DNA of 64,000 nt from Gammaproteobacteria bacterium (GTDB lineage: Bacteria; Pseudomonadota; Gammaproteobacteria; Pseudomonadales; Azotimanducaceae): assembly GCA_026708185.1 (NCBI GenBank), contig JAPOVK010000015.1, positions 1 through 64,000 on the forward strand, read 5' to 3'. This document shows positions 34,388-43,228 of this stretch, one piece after another (positions within the stretch are counted from its first letter, which is position 1; each line of letters starts with the position of its first letter). The position numbers and the translations under genes are program-made. The notes beneath the pieces were generated by a model. It had not been told where the DNA came from. It did not search any database and saw only the letters and a program-made list of their open reading frames with translations.

Positions 34388-35860
34388 GTGATCGGCGACC
34401 GCCTACCCACTCGGTGGCTGCTTTGGCACGGCGCCGGCCAAGCCGGTCAGTCCGTGCAGGGATTCGCGCTCGGATTCCTCTTCATCTACTACAACCAGGT
34501 GCTCGGGTTGCCCGGCACGCTGGCGGGCCTGGCGCTCGCCATCACGTCGATCGTCGATGCGGTCACGGATCCCACGGTCGGCTCGTGGTCGGATGGCTAC
34601 CGCTCGCGTTGGGGCCGTCGCCACCCGTTCCTGATCGTCTCGGTCCTCCCGATCGGCATCCTGTTCGTGGCGTTGTTCGCGCCGCCGCCGTGGCTCACCG
34701 ACTTCCAGCTCTTCCTGTGGTTCACCGTCGTCTACTCGCTGATGCGCACGGCGTTGACGCTCTACAACGTGCCTTACCTCGCGCTAGGCGCCGAAGTCAC
34801 GCAGAACTACCACGAGCGAACGCGCATCGCGTCCTACCGGGCATTCATCGGCAAAGGTGCTGCGCTGATCGTCGCCGCGGTCGGTTGGAACTTCGTCTTC
34901 AACAGCACGCCGGACAACCCCACGCCGCAACTCACGGTGGATCCCTACCTGCCGTTCGCCATCGTCTCCGGTGTCGTCATGGCGGCCTTCATGGGCGTAT
35001 CGGCGTTGAAGACGATGGACGTCATCCCGCAACTGCCCACGATGGGCGTTGACGGGCGACGATTCCACGTCCGCCACATCTACGGTGACCTGATCGAGGC
35101 CCTGCGTGGCTTGCCGTTCCGGTCGCTGTTCTGCGGTCATCTCATCTGCACGATCTACTGGGGCACGACCGGAACGCTGGTCCTGCACCTGCAGACCTTC
35201 TTCTGGCAGCTCGACAGCCTGGCGATCCAATGGTGGCAGTACGCCGGCATTGTCGGCGGCATGGTCGGCATCCCGTTCACGCCGTTTTTCAACCGCGTAT
35301 TCGACAAGAAGTGGTCGGTCATTCTCGGCGTGGTGGTGTGCGTGCTCGGCGCCACGGGGCCGGTGATGCTGGCGCTCGCCGGCCTGATGCCGACGTCCTA
35401 CGTCCTGCTCGTGCCCTTGCTGGTGGCCTTCGCGTTCTTGAGCGAGTTCGCCATCGAACCGGTGGGCGTCAGCGTGGCGTCGATGATGGGCGACATGGCC
35501 GACGAGCACGAATTGCGTGTCGGCTCCCGGCAGGAAGGCGTCTACTTCGCGGCGTTCAATTTCGCGGGCAAGTGTTCCGGCGCTATCGGGCCGTTGGTCG
35601 CGGGCATAGCCATCGACATCGTCGGACTGGACCCGAACTCGACGCCGGGTGAGGTGCCGGCGGACGTGCTGTTCGACTTCGGCTTGGTCTACGCGGCGTT
35701 GGCGGTGTTCGTGATGTTAGCCATCTGGGTGTTCTGGCCCTACAACCTGAACCGCAAGCGCCATGCGGAGATTGTCGAGGCGCTAAGACGACGACGGGTT
35801 CAGCGCCCCGCGGAGCCGACGGGCACGGATGGGCCAGCCAACCAGGCGGCAGGCGCCTGA
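34388..35860 (+). CDS. GPH-family MFS transporter (glycoside/pentoside/hexuronide:cation symporter)
   Basis: Intact 12-helix transporter of 490 residues. IYYNQVLGLPGTLAGLALAI, TDPTVGSWSDGYRSRWGRRHPF and RVGSRQEGVYFAAFNFAGK are GPH hallmarks and match the frameshifted gene at 27558 along its length. Import of a sugar or sugar acid is likely. The start is uncertain: GTG 34388 gives the usual short N terminus (VIGDRLPTRWLLWHG), while GTG 34352 would add 12 residues. Neither has a strong ribosome-binding site. It diverges from the PqaA-like/enolase-family operon, which may process what it imports. Confidence 0.87.
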   Translation: MIGDRLPTRWLLWHGAGQAGQSVQGFALGFLFIYYNQVLGLPGTLAGLALAITSIVDAVTDPTVGSWSDGYRSRWGRRHPFLIVSVLPIGILFVALFAPPPWLTDFQLFLWFTVVYSLMRTALTLYNVPYLALGAEVTQNYHERTRIASYRAFIGKGAALIVAAVGWNFVFNSTPDNPTPQLTVDPYLPFAIVSGVVMAAFMGVSALKTMDVIPQLPTMGVDGRRFHVRHIYGDLIEALRGLPFRSLFCGHLICTIYWGTTGTLVLHLQTFFWQLDSLAIQWWQYAGIVGGMVGIPFTPFFNRVFDKKWSVILGVVVCVLGATGPVMLALAGLMPTSYVLLVPLLVAFAFLSEFAIEPVGVSVASMMGDMADEHELRVGSRQEGVYFAAFNFAGKCSGAIGPLVAGIAIDIVGLDPNSTPGEVPADVLFDFGLVYAALAVFVMLAIWVFWPYNLNRKRHAEIVEALRRRRVQRPAEPTGTDGPANQAAGA

Positions 35861-35950
35861 CCGCCACGGCGCGTCGTTCACTCGTCGGCCAAGTTCGCGG
35901 TTGAGGCGGCGGAAGAGAGCTGCAGTACGCGGTTTAAGGATCCCCTGAAA

Positions 35951-36742
35951 TTACTCCGGCCTTTGCAATGCCAACGTGAGCCATGTAGGCAATGCTGCCC
36001 GGGGGTTCTCGTTCCAGTCCGACAGCTTGTCGTCTGTCCCCGGCAAGTACGAATAGTCCTGCCAGAACCTCGAGTCCTCCGCAGGGGTCTCCAGGATTCG
36101 CCGCAGAGTGAACCCCGCGGCCGCCAGCGGGTTGAGAATGTCGGCAAGAGTCCAATTGAACTCAAACGAGTCTTTCATCTCGAATGGCCCGGTGTCCCAA
36201 TACGGCTTCTCTACCTCAATCGGCGTGATCTGGTCTTTCCACGGTCTTTGGAACGGGTGGACATCGTAGAAAACGTAGTGCCCGCCCGGACGCAGGACGC
36301 GGAACATCTCCCTGAAAACCGCATGCAGGTCTGCGATCCAAACGAGGAACCCGTTCGAGGAAAAGACCAAGTCGAATTCCGCGTCCCCGATTGGGTTTAG
36401 ATCGGCAGCGTCAGCCTGTACAAAAGTGATTGGCAGGCCCAGTTGACTTGCGCGTTTGGAGGCCACCTCCAGCCGGCGTTCAGAGATATCGATCGACGTG
36501 ACATGCGCGCCCATGCCGGAAAACGCGAAGGCAGCGTGGTTGTCGCCGCTGCCAACGACACACACATTCCTTCCCTGCAAGTTACCGGAGACTTCACTGA
36601 TCAGCCCAAGCGCGTTGCCTTCAAAGGCAAGGTCAGGCTCGTCTGGACACCGTGACCAAAGACCGCCCTCTTCCTCGAGCCGCTTCCACCATTCCGCGGC
36701 CTTGTTCCAGTTACGCCGGTTGGCTTCGTGCATAGTATTCAT
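35951..36742 (-). CDS. class I SAM-dependent methyltransferase
   Basis: A 263-residue Rossmann-fold methyltransferase. Motif I is degenerate, VCVVGSGDNHAAF, then TSIDISERRLEVA, the DLVFSSNGFLVWIADL and REMFRVLRPGGHYVFYDVHP segments are typical of the Methyltransf_11 group. N-terminal NRRNWNKAAEWW is a common lead-in. Substrate unknown. The base composition is visibly lower in G+C than that of its neighbours, suggesting later acquisition. ATG 36742 has AGGA six bases upstream, and part of repeat R1 precedes the start. Confidence 0.87.
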   Translation of the reverse strand: MNTMHEANRRNWNKAAEWWKRLEEEGGLWSRCPDEPDLAFEGNALGLISEVSGNLQGRNVCVVGSGDNHAAFAFSGMGAHVTSIDISERRLEVASKRASQLGLPITFVQADAADLNPIGDAEFDLVFSSNGFLVWIADLHAVFREMFRVLRPGGHYVFYDVHPFQRPWKDQITPIEVEKPYWDTGPFEMKDSFEFNWTLADILNPLAAAGFTLRRILETPAEDSRFWQDYSYLPGTDDKLSDWNENPRAALPTWLTLALQRPE

Positions 36743-36754
36743 GGGCTGTCCTGT

Positions 36755-36780
36755 GTTGCGTAAGCGCCACTCCAGCCGTG
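36755..36780 (-). repeat. partial copy of repeat family R1
   Basis: Minus-strand sequence CACGGCTGGAGTGGCGCTTACGC resembles the 3' ends of the R1 copies (CAGCCGTGGGGCGCTTATGCG at 19975-19995 and CACGGCTATGGGGTGCTTAC near 62720-62740). Only this terminal piece is evident. It overlaps the hairpin at 36764-36794. Confidence 0.35.
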
Positions 36781-36794
36781 TGGAGCCGTGGCGC
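36764..36794. other. intergenic hairpin
   Basis: Outer stem GCGCCAC/GTGGCGC (36764-36770 with 36788-36794) and inner stem TCCA/TGGA. No T tract follows on either strand, so it is not an ordinary terminator. It sits ahead of the methyltransferase gene. Confidence 0.45.
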
Positions 36795-36865
36795 CAACTA
36801 AACCCTCAGTTCGAGCCGCGGTCGCAGCAGGCGGTCAGGGACGGCGCACGGCGGCGCGGCTTGAC

Positions 36866-36940
36866 GGTGCGCGGTCCGCCACGTCCACGTCCGCATTCCG
36901 GCCTGGTACGCCGCTTGCGGGCCGGGAGGCCCGCGCACCT
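36866..36940. repeat. intergenic repeat family R2, copy 2
   Basis: Shares GGTGCGCGG, ACGTCCACG..CCGCAT and the hairpin GCGGGCC-GGGA-GGCCCGC (36917-36934) with copy 1 at 2348-2423. On the minus strand the hairpin lies 30 bases beyond the YejA-like stop codon (whose gene ends at 36964) but no T tract follows, unlike copy 1. Confidence 0.55.
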
Positions 36941-36963
36941 CGATTGGGCGGAGCCCGCTTGCG

Positions 36964-38841
36964 TTAATCATCCCCGAGGTTCGCGATCCCTTCCTCGACC
37001 CGCTTGGCCTTCTCTTCGTCCCACCACCAGGCGTCCGTGTAGGGCACACCGTTCAAGTGGTCGTTGCGCACTTCGCCGAACTTGTCCCAGTACGTGAGCC
37101 GATACCCGGGCTGCGACCCCAACGGGATGACGTAGAAGTTCCACAATAGGACGCGATCCAAGGCCCGCGTCGCCGCGTACAGGTCCTCCGCGCTCCTGGC
37201 CCCGATGATAGAGTTGATCAGGCTGTCGACGACTGGGCTGCGAACGCGTGCCCAGTTCTGCCCGTAGGCTTGGTCGGCCGCGGCGCTGCCGAACCAATTG
37301 CGCAGTTGCAGGCCCGGGGTGTGCCCCGGCCCCCAACGCACGGAATTGCCGTCGAACTTGCCGGTCCGGCTGCGGTAGAGCCATTGCGAGACTTCCGGCG
37401 ACCGGCCGATCGTGTCGATCCCGACACGCCTCAAGTTGTCCACCAGCGAGAGGTTCTGGCGGATGGAGTAGTACGACACGCCGATGAATTCCAGCTTGAA
37501 CGGGACGCCGGTCTCGACGTCGCGCATCTTGCCGTCGAACATCTCGAGGCCGGCCTCCTTGAAGAGCTTGATCGCCCGGTCGAAGTTGGCGCGCTGCAAG
37601 CCGTATCCAGAGCTCGGCGGTTGCTTGAATTCCTCGGTGAAAACCCGAGGCGGCACCTGGTCGCGCCACGGTTCGAGTAGTTCGAGTTCCTTCTCGCTCG
37701 GGAGTCCGTGATGCGCCATGGGCGAGTTCTGGAAGAAGCTGACGCCGGTCTTGTAGAAGTCGTAGAAGAGTACGCGATTGGTCCACGCGAAATCGTAGAG
37801 AAGCCATAGGGCTTCGCGGACCCGGATGTCGTCGAGGAACGGCTTGTCGGTATTCCAGATGATCGGCCACCAGAGGCCCTCGACGCGAGCGAGTGGTCGC
37901 AACTCGCGCTTAAAAAGACCGGCTTTGACGGCCGGGAACTGATACTGCGTTGCCCAGTTCTTGGAAACGCCTTCCTCGCGGATGTCGAATACGTGGGCCT
38001 TGTGCGCCTCGAGCATCACGCCCTCGTCCTTGAAGTAGTCGTACTCGATCTTGGCGAAGTTGAACCGTCCCTTGTTGACGGGCAGGTCGCGTCCCCAGTA
38101 GTCCTCCACAAGCTCGTATTCGAGGATGCGGCCGGTGTCTGCGAAGGTCAGGCGGTAGGGACCGCTCCCGAGGGGCGGCTCCACGGTCGTCTGGGAGATG
38201 TCGCGGCTCTCCCAGTAGTGCTTGGGCATGATGCTGTAGCCGCCGATCGCGAACGGCAGGATGGGATTCCTTTCCCGGTCGGTCCGGCGGACGAAACAGA
38301 TCTCCCGGTCGCCGAACGCGAACCAGCGGTCGATGTCGGCAAGCACGGTGCGTATAGCGACCGAGCCATGCTCCTTGAACATGTCGAAGGTGAAGACGAC
38401 GTCGTCGACGGTGATCGGTATTCCGTCGTGCCAACGGGCACCGTCGCGTAGCCTAAACGCGATCCACCCGAGGTCCGGCCCCGTCGCCACGCCCTCGGCC
38501 AGTCGCCCGTAAGCGCTGACCGGCTCGTCGTTCGCGCCTTCGAGAAGCTTGTCGTAGACCAGGCCGCCACCTATGGAGAACCCGGCCGCCAAGCGTCCCT
38601 TCTCGAGGATCACGTTGTAGTTGTCATAGGTTCCCATCTGCGGCAGGCGCAGCACGCCGGTCTTGGGCGCGGTCGGGTTCACGTAGTCGTAGTGGGTGAA
38701 GTCGGCGCCGTACTTGGGCGGCAGCAGGTAGGTGAGGGCGTGGCTGTATTCGACGTTGGTGCACGGCGCGTCGTCGGCTAGGCTTAGGCCACACGTAGCG
38801 ACGAGCAGAAAACGGAGGAATTGGCCTCGGCCTGCGAGCAT
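36964..38841 (-). CDS. ABC transporter substrate-binding protein, YejA-like (family 5)
   Basis: A 625-residue extracellular solute-binding protein of the oligopeptide/microcin C class. A signal peptide (residues 1-21) is followed by LPPKYGADFTHYDYVNPTAPKTGVLRL, the YejA opening 'DFTHFxYVNPDAPKGG', then ARWHDGIPITVDDVVFTFDMFKEHG and a C-terminal VIPLGSQPGYRLTYWDKFG. It would deliver peptides to a YejBE-like permease energised by a YejF-like ATPase, such as that at 6892. Here it is separated from both and diverges, with 68 bases between, from a POT peptide symporter, forming a peptide-uptake locus. Confidence 0.9.
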   Translation of the reverse strand: MLAGRGQFLRFLLVATCGLSLADDAPCTNVEYSHALTYLLPPKYGADFTHYDYVNPTAPKTGVLRLPQMGTYDNYNVILEKGRLAAGFSIGGGLVYDKLLEGANDEPVSAYGRLAEGVATGPDLGWIAFRLRDGARWHDGIPITVDDVVFTFDMFKEHGSVAIRTVLADIDRWFAFGDREICFVRRTDRERNPILPFAIGGYSIMPKHYWESRDISQTTVEPPLGSGPYRLTFADTGRILEYELVEDYWGRDLPVNKGRFNFAKIEYDYFKDEGVMLEAHKAHVFDIREEGVSKNWATQYQFPAVKAGLFKRELRPLARVEGLWWPIIWNTDKPFLDDIRVREALWLLYDFAWTNRVLFYDFYKTGVSFFQNSPMAHHGLPSEKELELLEPWRDQVPPRVFTEEFKQPPSSGYGLQRANFDRAIKLFKEAGLEMFDGKMRDVETGVPFKLEFIGVSYYSIRQNLSLVDNLRRVGIDTIGRSPEVSQWLYRSRTGKFDGNSVRWGPGHTPGLQLRNWFGSAAADQAYGQNWARVRSPVVDSLINSIIGARSAEDLYAATRALDRVLLWNFYVIPLGSQPGYRLTYWDKFGEVRNDHLNGVPYTDAWWWDEEKAKRVEEGIANLGDD

Positions 38842-38909
38842 CCGAATGAGACTAACAGAATCGCCGCAAGCGAAACCTGCGGTCTTGCGCGAGTAGCCGA
38901 AGGGGAGTC

Positions 38910-40325
38910 GTGGACCAACCGAAAGGGCTCTGGGTGCTCTTCATCGCCGAGATGTGGGAGCGGTTCAGCTACTACGGCATGCGCGCGCTCCTGGTGCTCT
39001 ACCTCATCGCCTCGACGAGCGAGGAACTCGCCCGGGGCGCCCCCAATACGAACCCCGGGTTCGGCTGGACCGAGGAGGCGGCCTACCTTCTCTACGGGCT
39101 CTACACGTGGGCCGTCTACCTGACGCCGATCATCGGTGGCTGGCTGGCGGATCGGTTCCTCGGTACCCACCGGTCGATGATCCTCGGCGGGTGGATCATC
39201 GCCGCCGGCCACATCCTGCTTGGCGCCACTGAGCTCTTCGGAATCACGGCGGGCGAGGCGGTCACGCTGCAAACCGGCCCGGGCGCCCTGGTCTGCTTCA
39301 TCGCGGGTCTCGTCCTGATCATCGTCGGCACCGGCTTCTTCAAGCCGTGCGTCAGCGTGATGGTGGGTCAGCTCTACGGCGTGGGGGATGTGCGTCGCGA
39401 CGGCGGCTTCACGATCTTCTACATGGGCATCAACGTCGGCGCGCTGCTTGCGCCTCTCGTCGCCGGCACGCTGGGCGAGACCGTCGGCTGGCACTGGGGC
39501 TTCGGCTCGGCGGCGGTCGGCATGATCCTCGGCATCACTGTCTACCAGGCCTTTCGCTCGCGCTACCTGGAAGGCATCGGGCTTCCGCCAGAGCGCGGAG
39601 CTAAATCGGTAGATGACCCGGCGGGGATGCGGCTGTCGCGGATCGAGTGGCAGCGGATCGGCGTCATCGTCGTGCTCGCCTTCGTGGGCAACATCGCGTT
39701 CTGGACCGCCTTCGAGCAGGCGGGAAGCTCGATGAACGTGTTCGCGGCGCAGAGTACCGACCGGACGTTGTGGGGGCTCCTCGACAGCGCGTTTCCGGCG
39801 ACCTGGTACCAAGCTGTCAACCCGGCGATCGTGATCACCTTCGCCCCGGTTCTCGCTTGGCTCTGGGTGTTTCTCGGGCGACGCAATCTCAACCCCTCGA
39901 CGCCGATGAAATTCGCCATCGGGCTGTGGCTGCTCGGTCTCGCCTTCCTGGCGATGGTGTTCGGGGCCCTGGAGGCGCGGGACGGGGGGTTGGCCGGACC
40001 TCACTGGCTGCTCATCACCTTCGTGGTCTACACGTGGGGCGAGCTGTGCCTGTCACCCGTCGGGCTCTCGATGGTCACCAAGCTGGCGCCGGCCCGGTTG
40101 CAGTCGCTGCTCATGGGCGTCTGGTTCTTCTCGTTCTCGCTGTCGAACCTCCTGGCCGGACTGGTGGCGCGCTATTCGGTCCGCCTCGAGTCGGGCGAGT
40201 CGACATTCCTTGTCGAGGGCTTGCCGGGGTTCTACCTGCTGCTGGTCGTGGCGCCCGTGCTGACAGGCGTGCTCATCTGGCTCGTCTCCCCCGTGCTGCG
40301 CCGCTGGATGCACGGCGTGGAGTAA
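38910..40325 (+). CDS. POT family proton-coupled peptide symporter
   Basis: A 471-residue major-facilitator peptide transporter. The proton-coupling ExxER motif is EMWERFSYYGMR at residues 14-25, and FFKPCVSVMVGQLYG, DGGFTIFYMGINVGALL and TWGELCLSPVGLSMVTKLAP are POT signature segments. It would import di- or tripeptides using the proton gradient. The start is GTG 38910 with AAGGGG upstream. Divergent pairing with a YejA-like protein implies common regulation of peptide uptake; the TauD gene follows at once. Confidence 0.9.
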   Translation: MDQPKGLWVLFIAEMWERFSYYGMRALLVLYLIASTSEELARGAPNTNPGFGWTEEAAYLLYGLYTWAVYLTPIIGGWLADRFLGTHRSMILGGWIIAAGHILLGATELFGITAGEAVTLQTGPGALVCFIAGLVLIIVGTGFFKPCVSVMVGQLYGVGDVRRDGGFTIFYMGINVGALLAPLVAGTLGETVGWHWGFGSAAVGMILGITVYQAFRSRYLEGIGLPPERGAKSVDDPAGMRLSRIEWQRIGVIVVLAFVGNIAFWTAFEQAGSSMNVFAAQSTDRTLWGLLDSAFPATWYQAVNPAIVITFAPVLAWLWVFLGRRNLNPSTPMKFAIGLWLLGLAFLAMVFGALEARDGGLAGPHWLLITFVVYTWGELCLSPVGLSMVTKLAPARLQSLLMGVWFFSFSLSNLLAGLVARYSVRLESGESTFLVEGLPGFYLLLVVAPVLTGVLIWLVSPVLRRWMHGVE

Positions 40326-40383
40326 GTCCGCGATGATGCTTGCTGGTAGTATGTGCCGGACTTGGGAGACGGCGGGAGGCCCA

Positions 40384-41196
40384 GTGGAATACCGCCACAT
40401 AGAAGTCGAACCCCTCACGCCCGGCATCGGCGCACTCGTCCACGGCGTCGATCTCGGCAAGCCGCTGTCCGATGCCGTGTTCGAGGAAGTCCACGCCGCC
40501 TGGATGGACCACCTCGTGCTCTTCATGCGCGACCAGCACATGACGCCGGCGCAGCATCTCGCGTTCGGCCGCCGTTTCGGGGATTTGCACATTCATCCCG
40601 CGGCACCCTACGCGGAGGGCGACCCGGCGTTGATGGTCATCCACACGGACAAGGACTCCCACCGCAACAACGGTTCGGGCTGGCACTCGGACGTCTCGGC
40701 GGACGAGGAGCCACCGCTGGGGAGCATTCTGCATGTCCACAAGGTGCCGTCCCACGGCGGCGACACGCTGTTCGCCAACATGTACGCGGCCTTTGAGGCC
40801 TTGAGCGGGCCGATGCAAACGCTACTCGATGGGCTGACGGCGCGCCACGTTTCCGACTACACCGGCCAGTACGGCGACCACAAGCCGCAGCGCGAATTCC
40901 CCAAGGCGTCGCATCCGGTGGTGCGCACGCACCCGGTGACGGGCCGCAAGGCGCTTTACGTGAATGCCGGTTTCACCCGTTACATTGAAGGGGTCAGCCG
41001 CCCCGAGAGCACGGCTCTGCTCGCCCTTCTGTTCGAGCATGTCAAGAACCCGACCTTCCAGTGCCGGTTCCGCTGGGAGCCGTATTCGCTCGCCATGTGG
41101 GACAACCGGTGCGTCCAGCACATGGCGGTGTGGGACTATTTCCCGGAGGTCCGCTCGGGCTACCGCGTGACCGTCGCCGGCGACCGGCCGTTCTGA
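40384..41196 (+). CDS. TauD/TfdA family dioxygenase
   Basis: Fe(II)/2-oxoglutarate dioxygenase of 270 residues. The H-x-D pair is in GWHSDVSADEEPPLGS, the VPSHGGDTLFANMYAA segment is the family hallmark, the distal His in NRCVQHMAVWDYF, and the 2-oxoglutarate Arg in SGYRVTVAGDRPF. It hydroxylates a sulfonate, aryloxyacid or carnitine-like substrate. GTG 40384 was chosen because GGGAGG lies four bases upstream and YRHIEVEPLTPGIGALV is the family's usual N terminus; two ATG codons near 40333 would add 17 poor residues. It lies 58 bases behind the POT gene. Confidence 0.87.
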   Translation: MEYRHIEVEPLTPGIGALVHGVDLGKPLSDAVFEEVHAAWMDHLVLFMRDQHMTPAQHLAFGRRFGDLHIHPAAPYAEGDPALMVIHTDKDSHRNNGSGWHSDVSADEEPPLGSILHVHKVPSHGGDTLFANMYAAFEALSGPMQTLLDGLTARHVSDYTGQYGDHKPQREFPKASHPVVRTHPVTGRKALYVNAGFTRYIEGVSRPESTALLALLFEHVKNPTFQCRFRWEPYSLAMWDNRCVQHMAVWDYFPEVRSGYRVTVAGDRPF

Positions 41197-41278
41197 GCCC
41201 CGCCCGGCGACCGGTCAACTGGAAAGCCGGACCGCCAACCAGTAGATTGTCGCCACTCGCTTCAAGGAGACTAACGCC

Positions 41279-42049
41279 ATGCTAGCCGTCATCTCCCCCG
41301 CCAAGTCCCTCGATTTCGAGTCCAAGCCGACGACCCGCAAGGCCTCCAAGCCCGCATTCCTCGACGACGCGGCCGTGCTCATCGAGGATCTCGTCAAGCT
41401 GGCACCGGGCGAAGTGTCCGACCTGATGGGCATCAGCACCAAGCTTGGCGAGTTGAACTGCAACCGCTACAACGAGTGGCGCAAGGGGACGCGGGGCGCC
41501 AAGCAGGCGGCGCTCGCTTTCACCGGCGACGTCTACATGGGTCTGCGCGCCTGGGACTTCGACGCCACGGAACTCACCTCGCTGCAGCGCCGGGTGCGCA
41601 TTCTCTCGGGCCTCTACGGCCTGTTGAAGCCCATGGACAAAATCCACCCTTACCGCCTGGAGATGGGTACGGCGTTCGCCAACGCCCGTGGCCGCGACCT
41701 CTATGCGTTCTGGGGCGACCGCATCACCGACGCGTTGAACGCCGATCTCGCCAAGCATCGCAACAAGACCGTCGTGAACCTCGCCTCCAACGAGTACTGG
41801 GGCGCGGTCAATCCGGACGGACTGGAAGGGAAAGTCATCGGCGCTCGTTTCCTGGATCGGAAGAACGGCGAGTACAAGATCATCAGCTTCTTCGCGAAGA
41901 AGGCGCGCGGCCTGATGGCGGGGTACATCGCCAAGAATCGCGTCGAAACGCTGAAGGCGCTCAGGGCTTTCGATTGGGAAGGCTACCGGTACTCCAAGGA
42001 ACACTCGCGCAACGGCGAGTTGGCTTTCATCCGCGACGAGAGACCTTGA
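41279..42049 (+). CDS. yaaA: peroxide stress protein YaaA
   Basis: YaaA/DUF328 homologue of 256 residues, against 258 in E. coli. MLAVISPAKSLDFES opens it; LMGISTKLGELNCNRYNEW, FTGDVYMGLRAWDF and LSGLYGLLKPMDKIHPYRLEMGT are diagnostic. In E. coli YaaA limits intracellular free iron and DNA damage under hydrogen peroxide stress. ATG 41279 has AAGGAG nine bases upstream. Sitting amid iron- and oxygen-dependent dioxygenases, its presence is apt but may be coincidental. PhyH gene at 42060 follows by 10 bases, so the two are likely co-transcribed. Confidence 0.93.
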   Translation: MLAVISPAKSLDFESKPTTRKASKPAFLDDAAVLIEDLVKLAPGEVSDLMGISTKLGELNCNRYNEWRKGTRGAKQAALAFTGDVYMGLRAWDFDATELTSLQRRVRILSGLYGLLKPMDKIHPYRLEMGTAFANARGRDLYAFWGDRITDALNADLAKHRNKTVVNLASNEYWGAVNPDGLEGKVIGARFLDRKNGEYKIISFFAKKARGLMAGYIAKNRVETLKALRAFDWEGYRYSKEHSRNGELAFIRDERP

Positions 42050-42059
42050 GGACTTGGCG

Positions 42060-43217
42060 ATGAACACAACGGCAACTTGGCGGACGGACTACGGCGAACA
42101 CGAGGCGGCGATGGCCGCCTACCGCGAAGAAGGCACGGCCCGGGCCCTGGCCCTCGACAACCGGGGCCCCATCCGCTACGACGCGGACGGAGCGCTCTCG
42201 GAAGACATCGTCGAATCCTATTGGCGCCATGGCTTCTACGTTTTCGAAGGCGTCATCAGCGAAGCTGAACTCGCCGACATCGAGTGCGACGTGCAGTCGA
42301 TCCAAGACCGGGCGCCGACCGAGCCGCGCGGCAAGCTCGATCACCTTGGGCGACCTGCGCTGGGCGCGGATGGCAAGGGCGGTGGCCTGGCCCTGGTGCG
42401 ACCGCTGTCCGACCCCATCGGGGGCACTGCTGGAAACAACGGCCGCCATCCGGCCAAGATGATCGAACCCACCGTGCCGGAAGGCGCGCCGGGGTGGGTG
42501 CTGCAGGTGGTTGGCGGTTCACTGCAGTTCTCCGATGCCGCGCTACGCCTGTACGCGCATCCCGATCTGCTGCGCGTTGCGGAGACCTTCAACGGTCCGG
42601 ATTTCTCGCCATTCAACGAGGTCATCTGGATCAAGCAGCCGCGCCTCGGCGGCAGCGTTGCCTGGCACCAGGACGGCACGACACACTGGGATACAGCCAA
42701 GTTCCACAAGGGCAGCCACGGTTTCAACTTCATGGCGCAGCTCTACGGCTGCGACGCGGCCAACGGGCTTTGGGTGGTGCCCGGCACGCATCTGGCCAAG
42801 GCGGACATCAAGGGCTGGTGCACGGCGGCCGGCTCCGACCGACTGCCCGACGCCGTGCCGCTCCTGTGCGCGCCCGGCGACGTGGCCATCACCAACCGCC
42901 AAGCGGTTCACGGCTCGTTCGCCAACACCAGCGACGCGTGCCGCGTGACCATGAATTTTGGCTTCCACCCGCGCGCGAGCGTGGTCGGCGCCCGCGGCAA
43001 CGGCATCCATTCGCCGGGGAGCGACAAGCTGATCTACGACGAGGACCGCGTCCGTCGCCGCTCCCGCGTGCTGGGACTGGCGATCGCGGCACGGAGTCTT
43101 CGCTTCCCGGACGAGACGCCTTACGAGTACCAGCCTTTCGCGGGACAGTCGTTCGAGTGGAACGACGCGGCTCGGGAGAGCCTCCGGGGCTACAACAAGC
43201 TGGACCTCGGCATCTAA
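42060..43217 (+). CDS. phytanoyl-CoA dioxygenase (PhyH) family protein, paralogue of 22333-23484
   Basis: A 385-residue Fe(II)/2-oxoglutarate oxygenase. Ligands are H-x-D in VAWHQDGTTHWD and the distal His in NRQAVHGSFANTSDA, with Arg in CRVTMNFGFH. It parallels the 22333 gene throughout (shared YWRHGFYVFEGV, PLSDPIGGTA, RLGGSVAWHQDG and VVPGTHLAKADIKG). ATG 42060 has GAGGA seven bases upstream; a TTG at 42054 is less likely. It converges with another PhyH gene, whose stop is 11 bases away. Confidence 0.89.
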   Translation: MNTTATWRTDYGEHEAAMAAYREEGTARALALDNRGPIRYDADGALSEDIVESYWRHGFYVFEGVISEAELADIECDVQSIQDRAPTEPRGKLDHLGRPALGADGKGGGLALVRPLSDPIGGTAGNNGRHPAKMIEPTVPEGAPGWVLQVVGGSLQFSDAALRLYAHPDLLRVAETFNGPDFSPFNEVIWIKQPRLGGSVAWHQDGTTHWDTAKFHKGSHGFNFMAQLYGCDAANGLWVVPGTHLAKADIKGWCTAAGSDRLPDAVPLLCAPGDVAITNRQAVHGSFANTSDACRVTMNFGFHPRASVVGARGNGIHSPGSDKLIYDEDRVRRRSRVLGLAIAARSLRFPDETPYEYQPFAGQSFEWNDAARESLRGYNKLDLGI

Positions 43218-43228
43218 GGCCGCCGGAC

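Noticed and set aside
36743-36963. Possible degraded gene between the methyltransferase and YejA-like genes
   Set aside because: No open frame with similarity; the region is explained by the hairpin and repeat R2.
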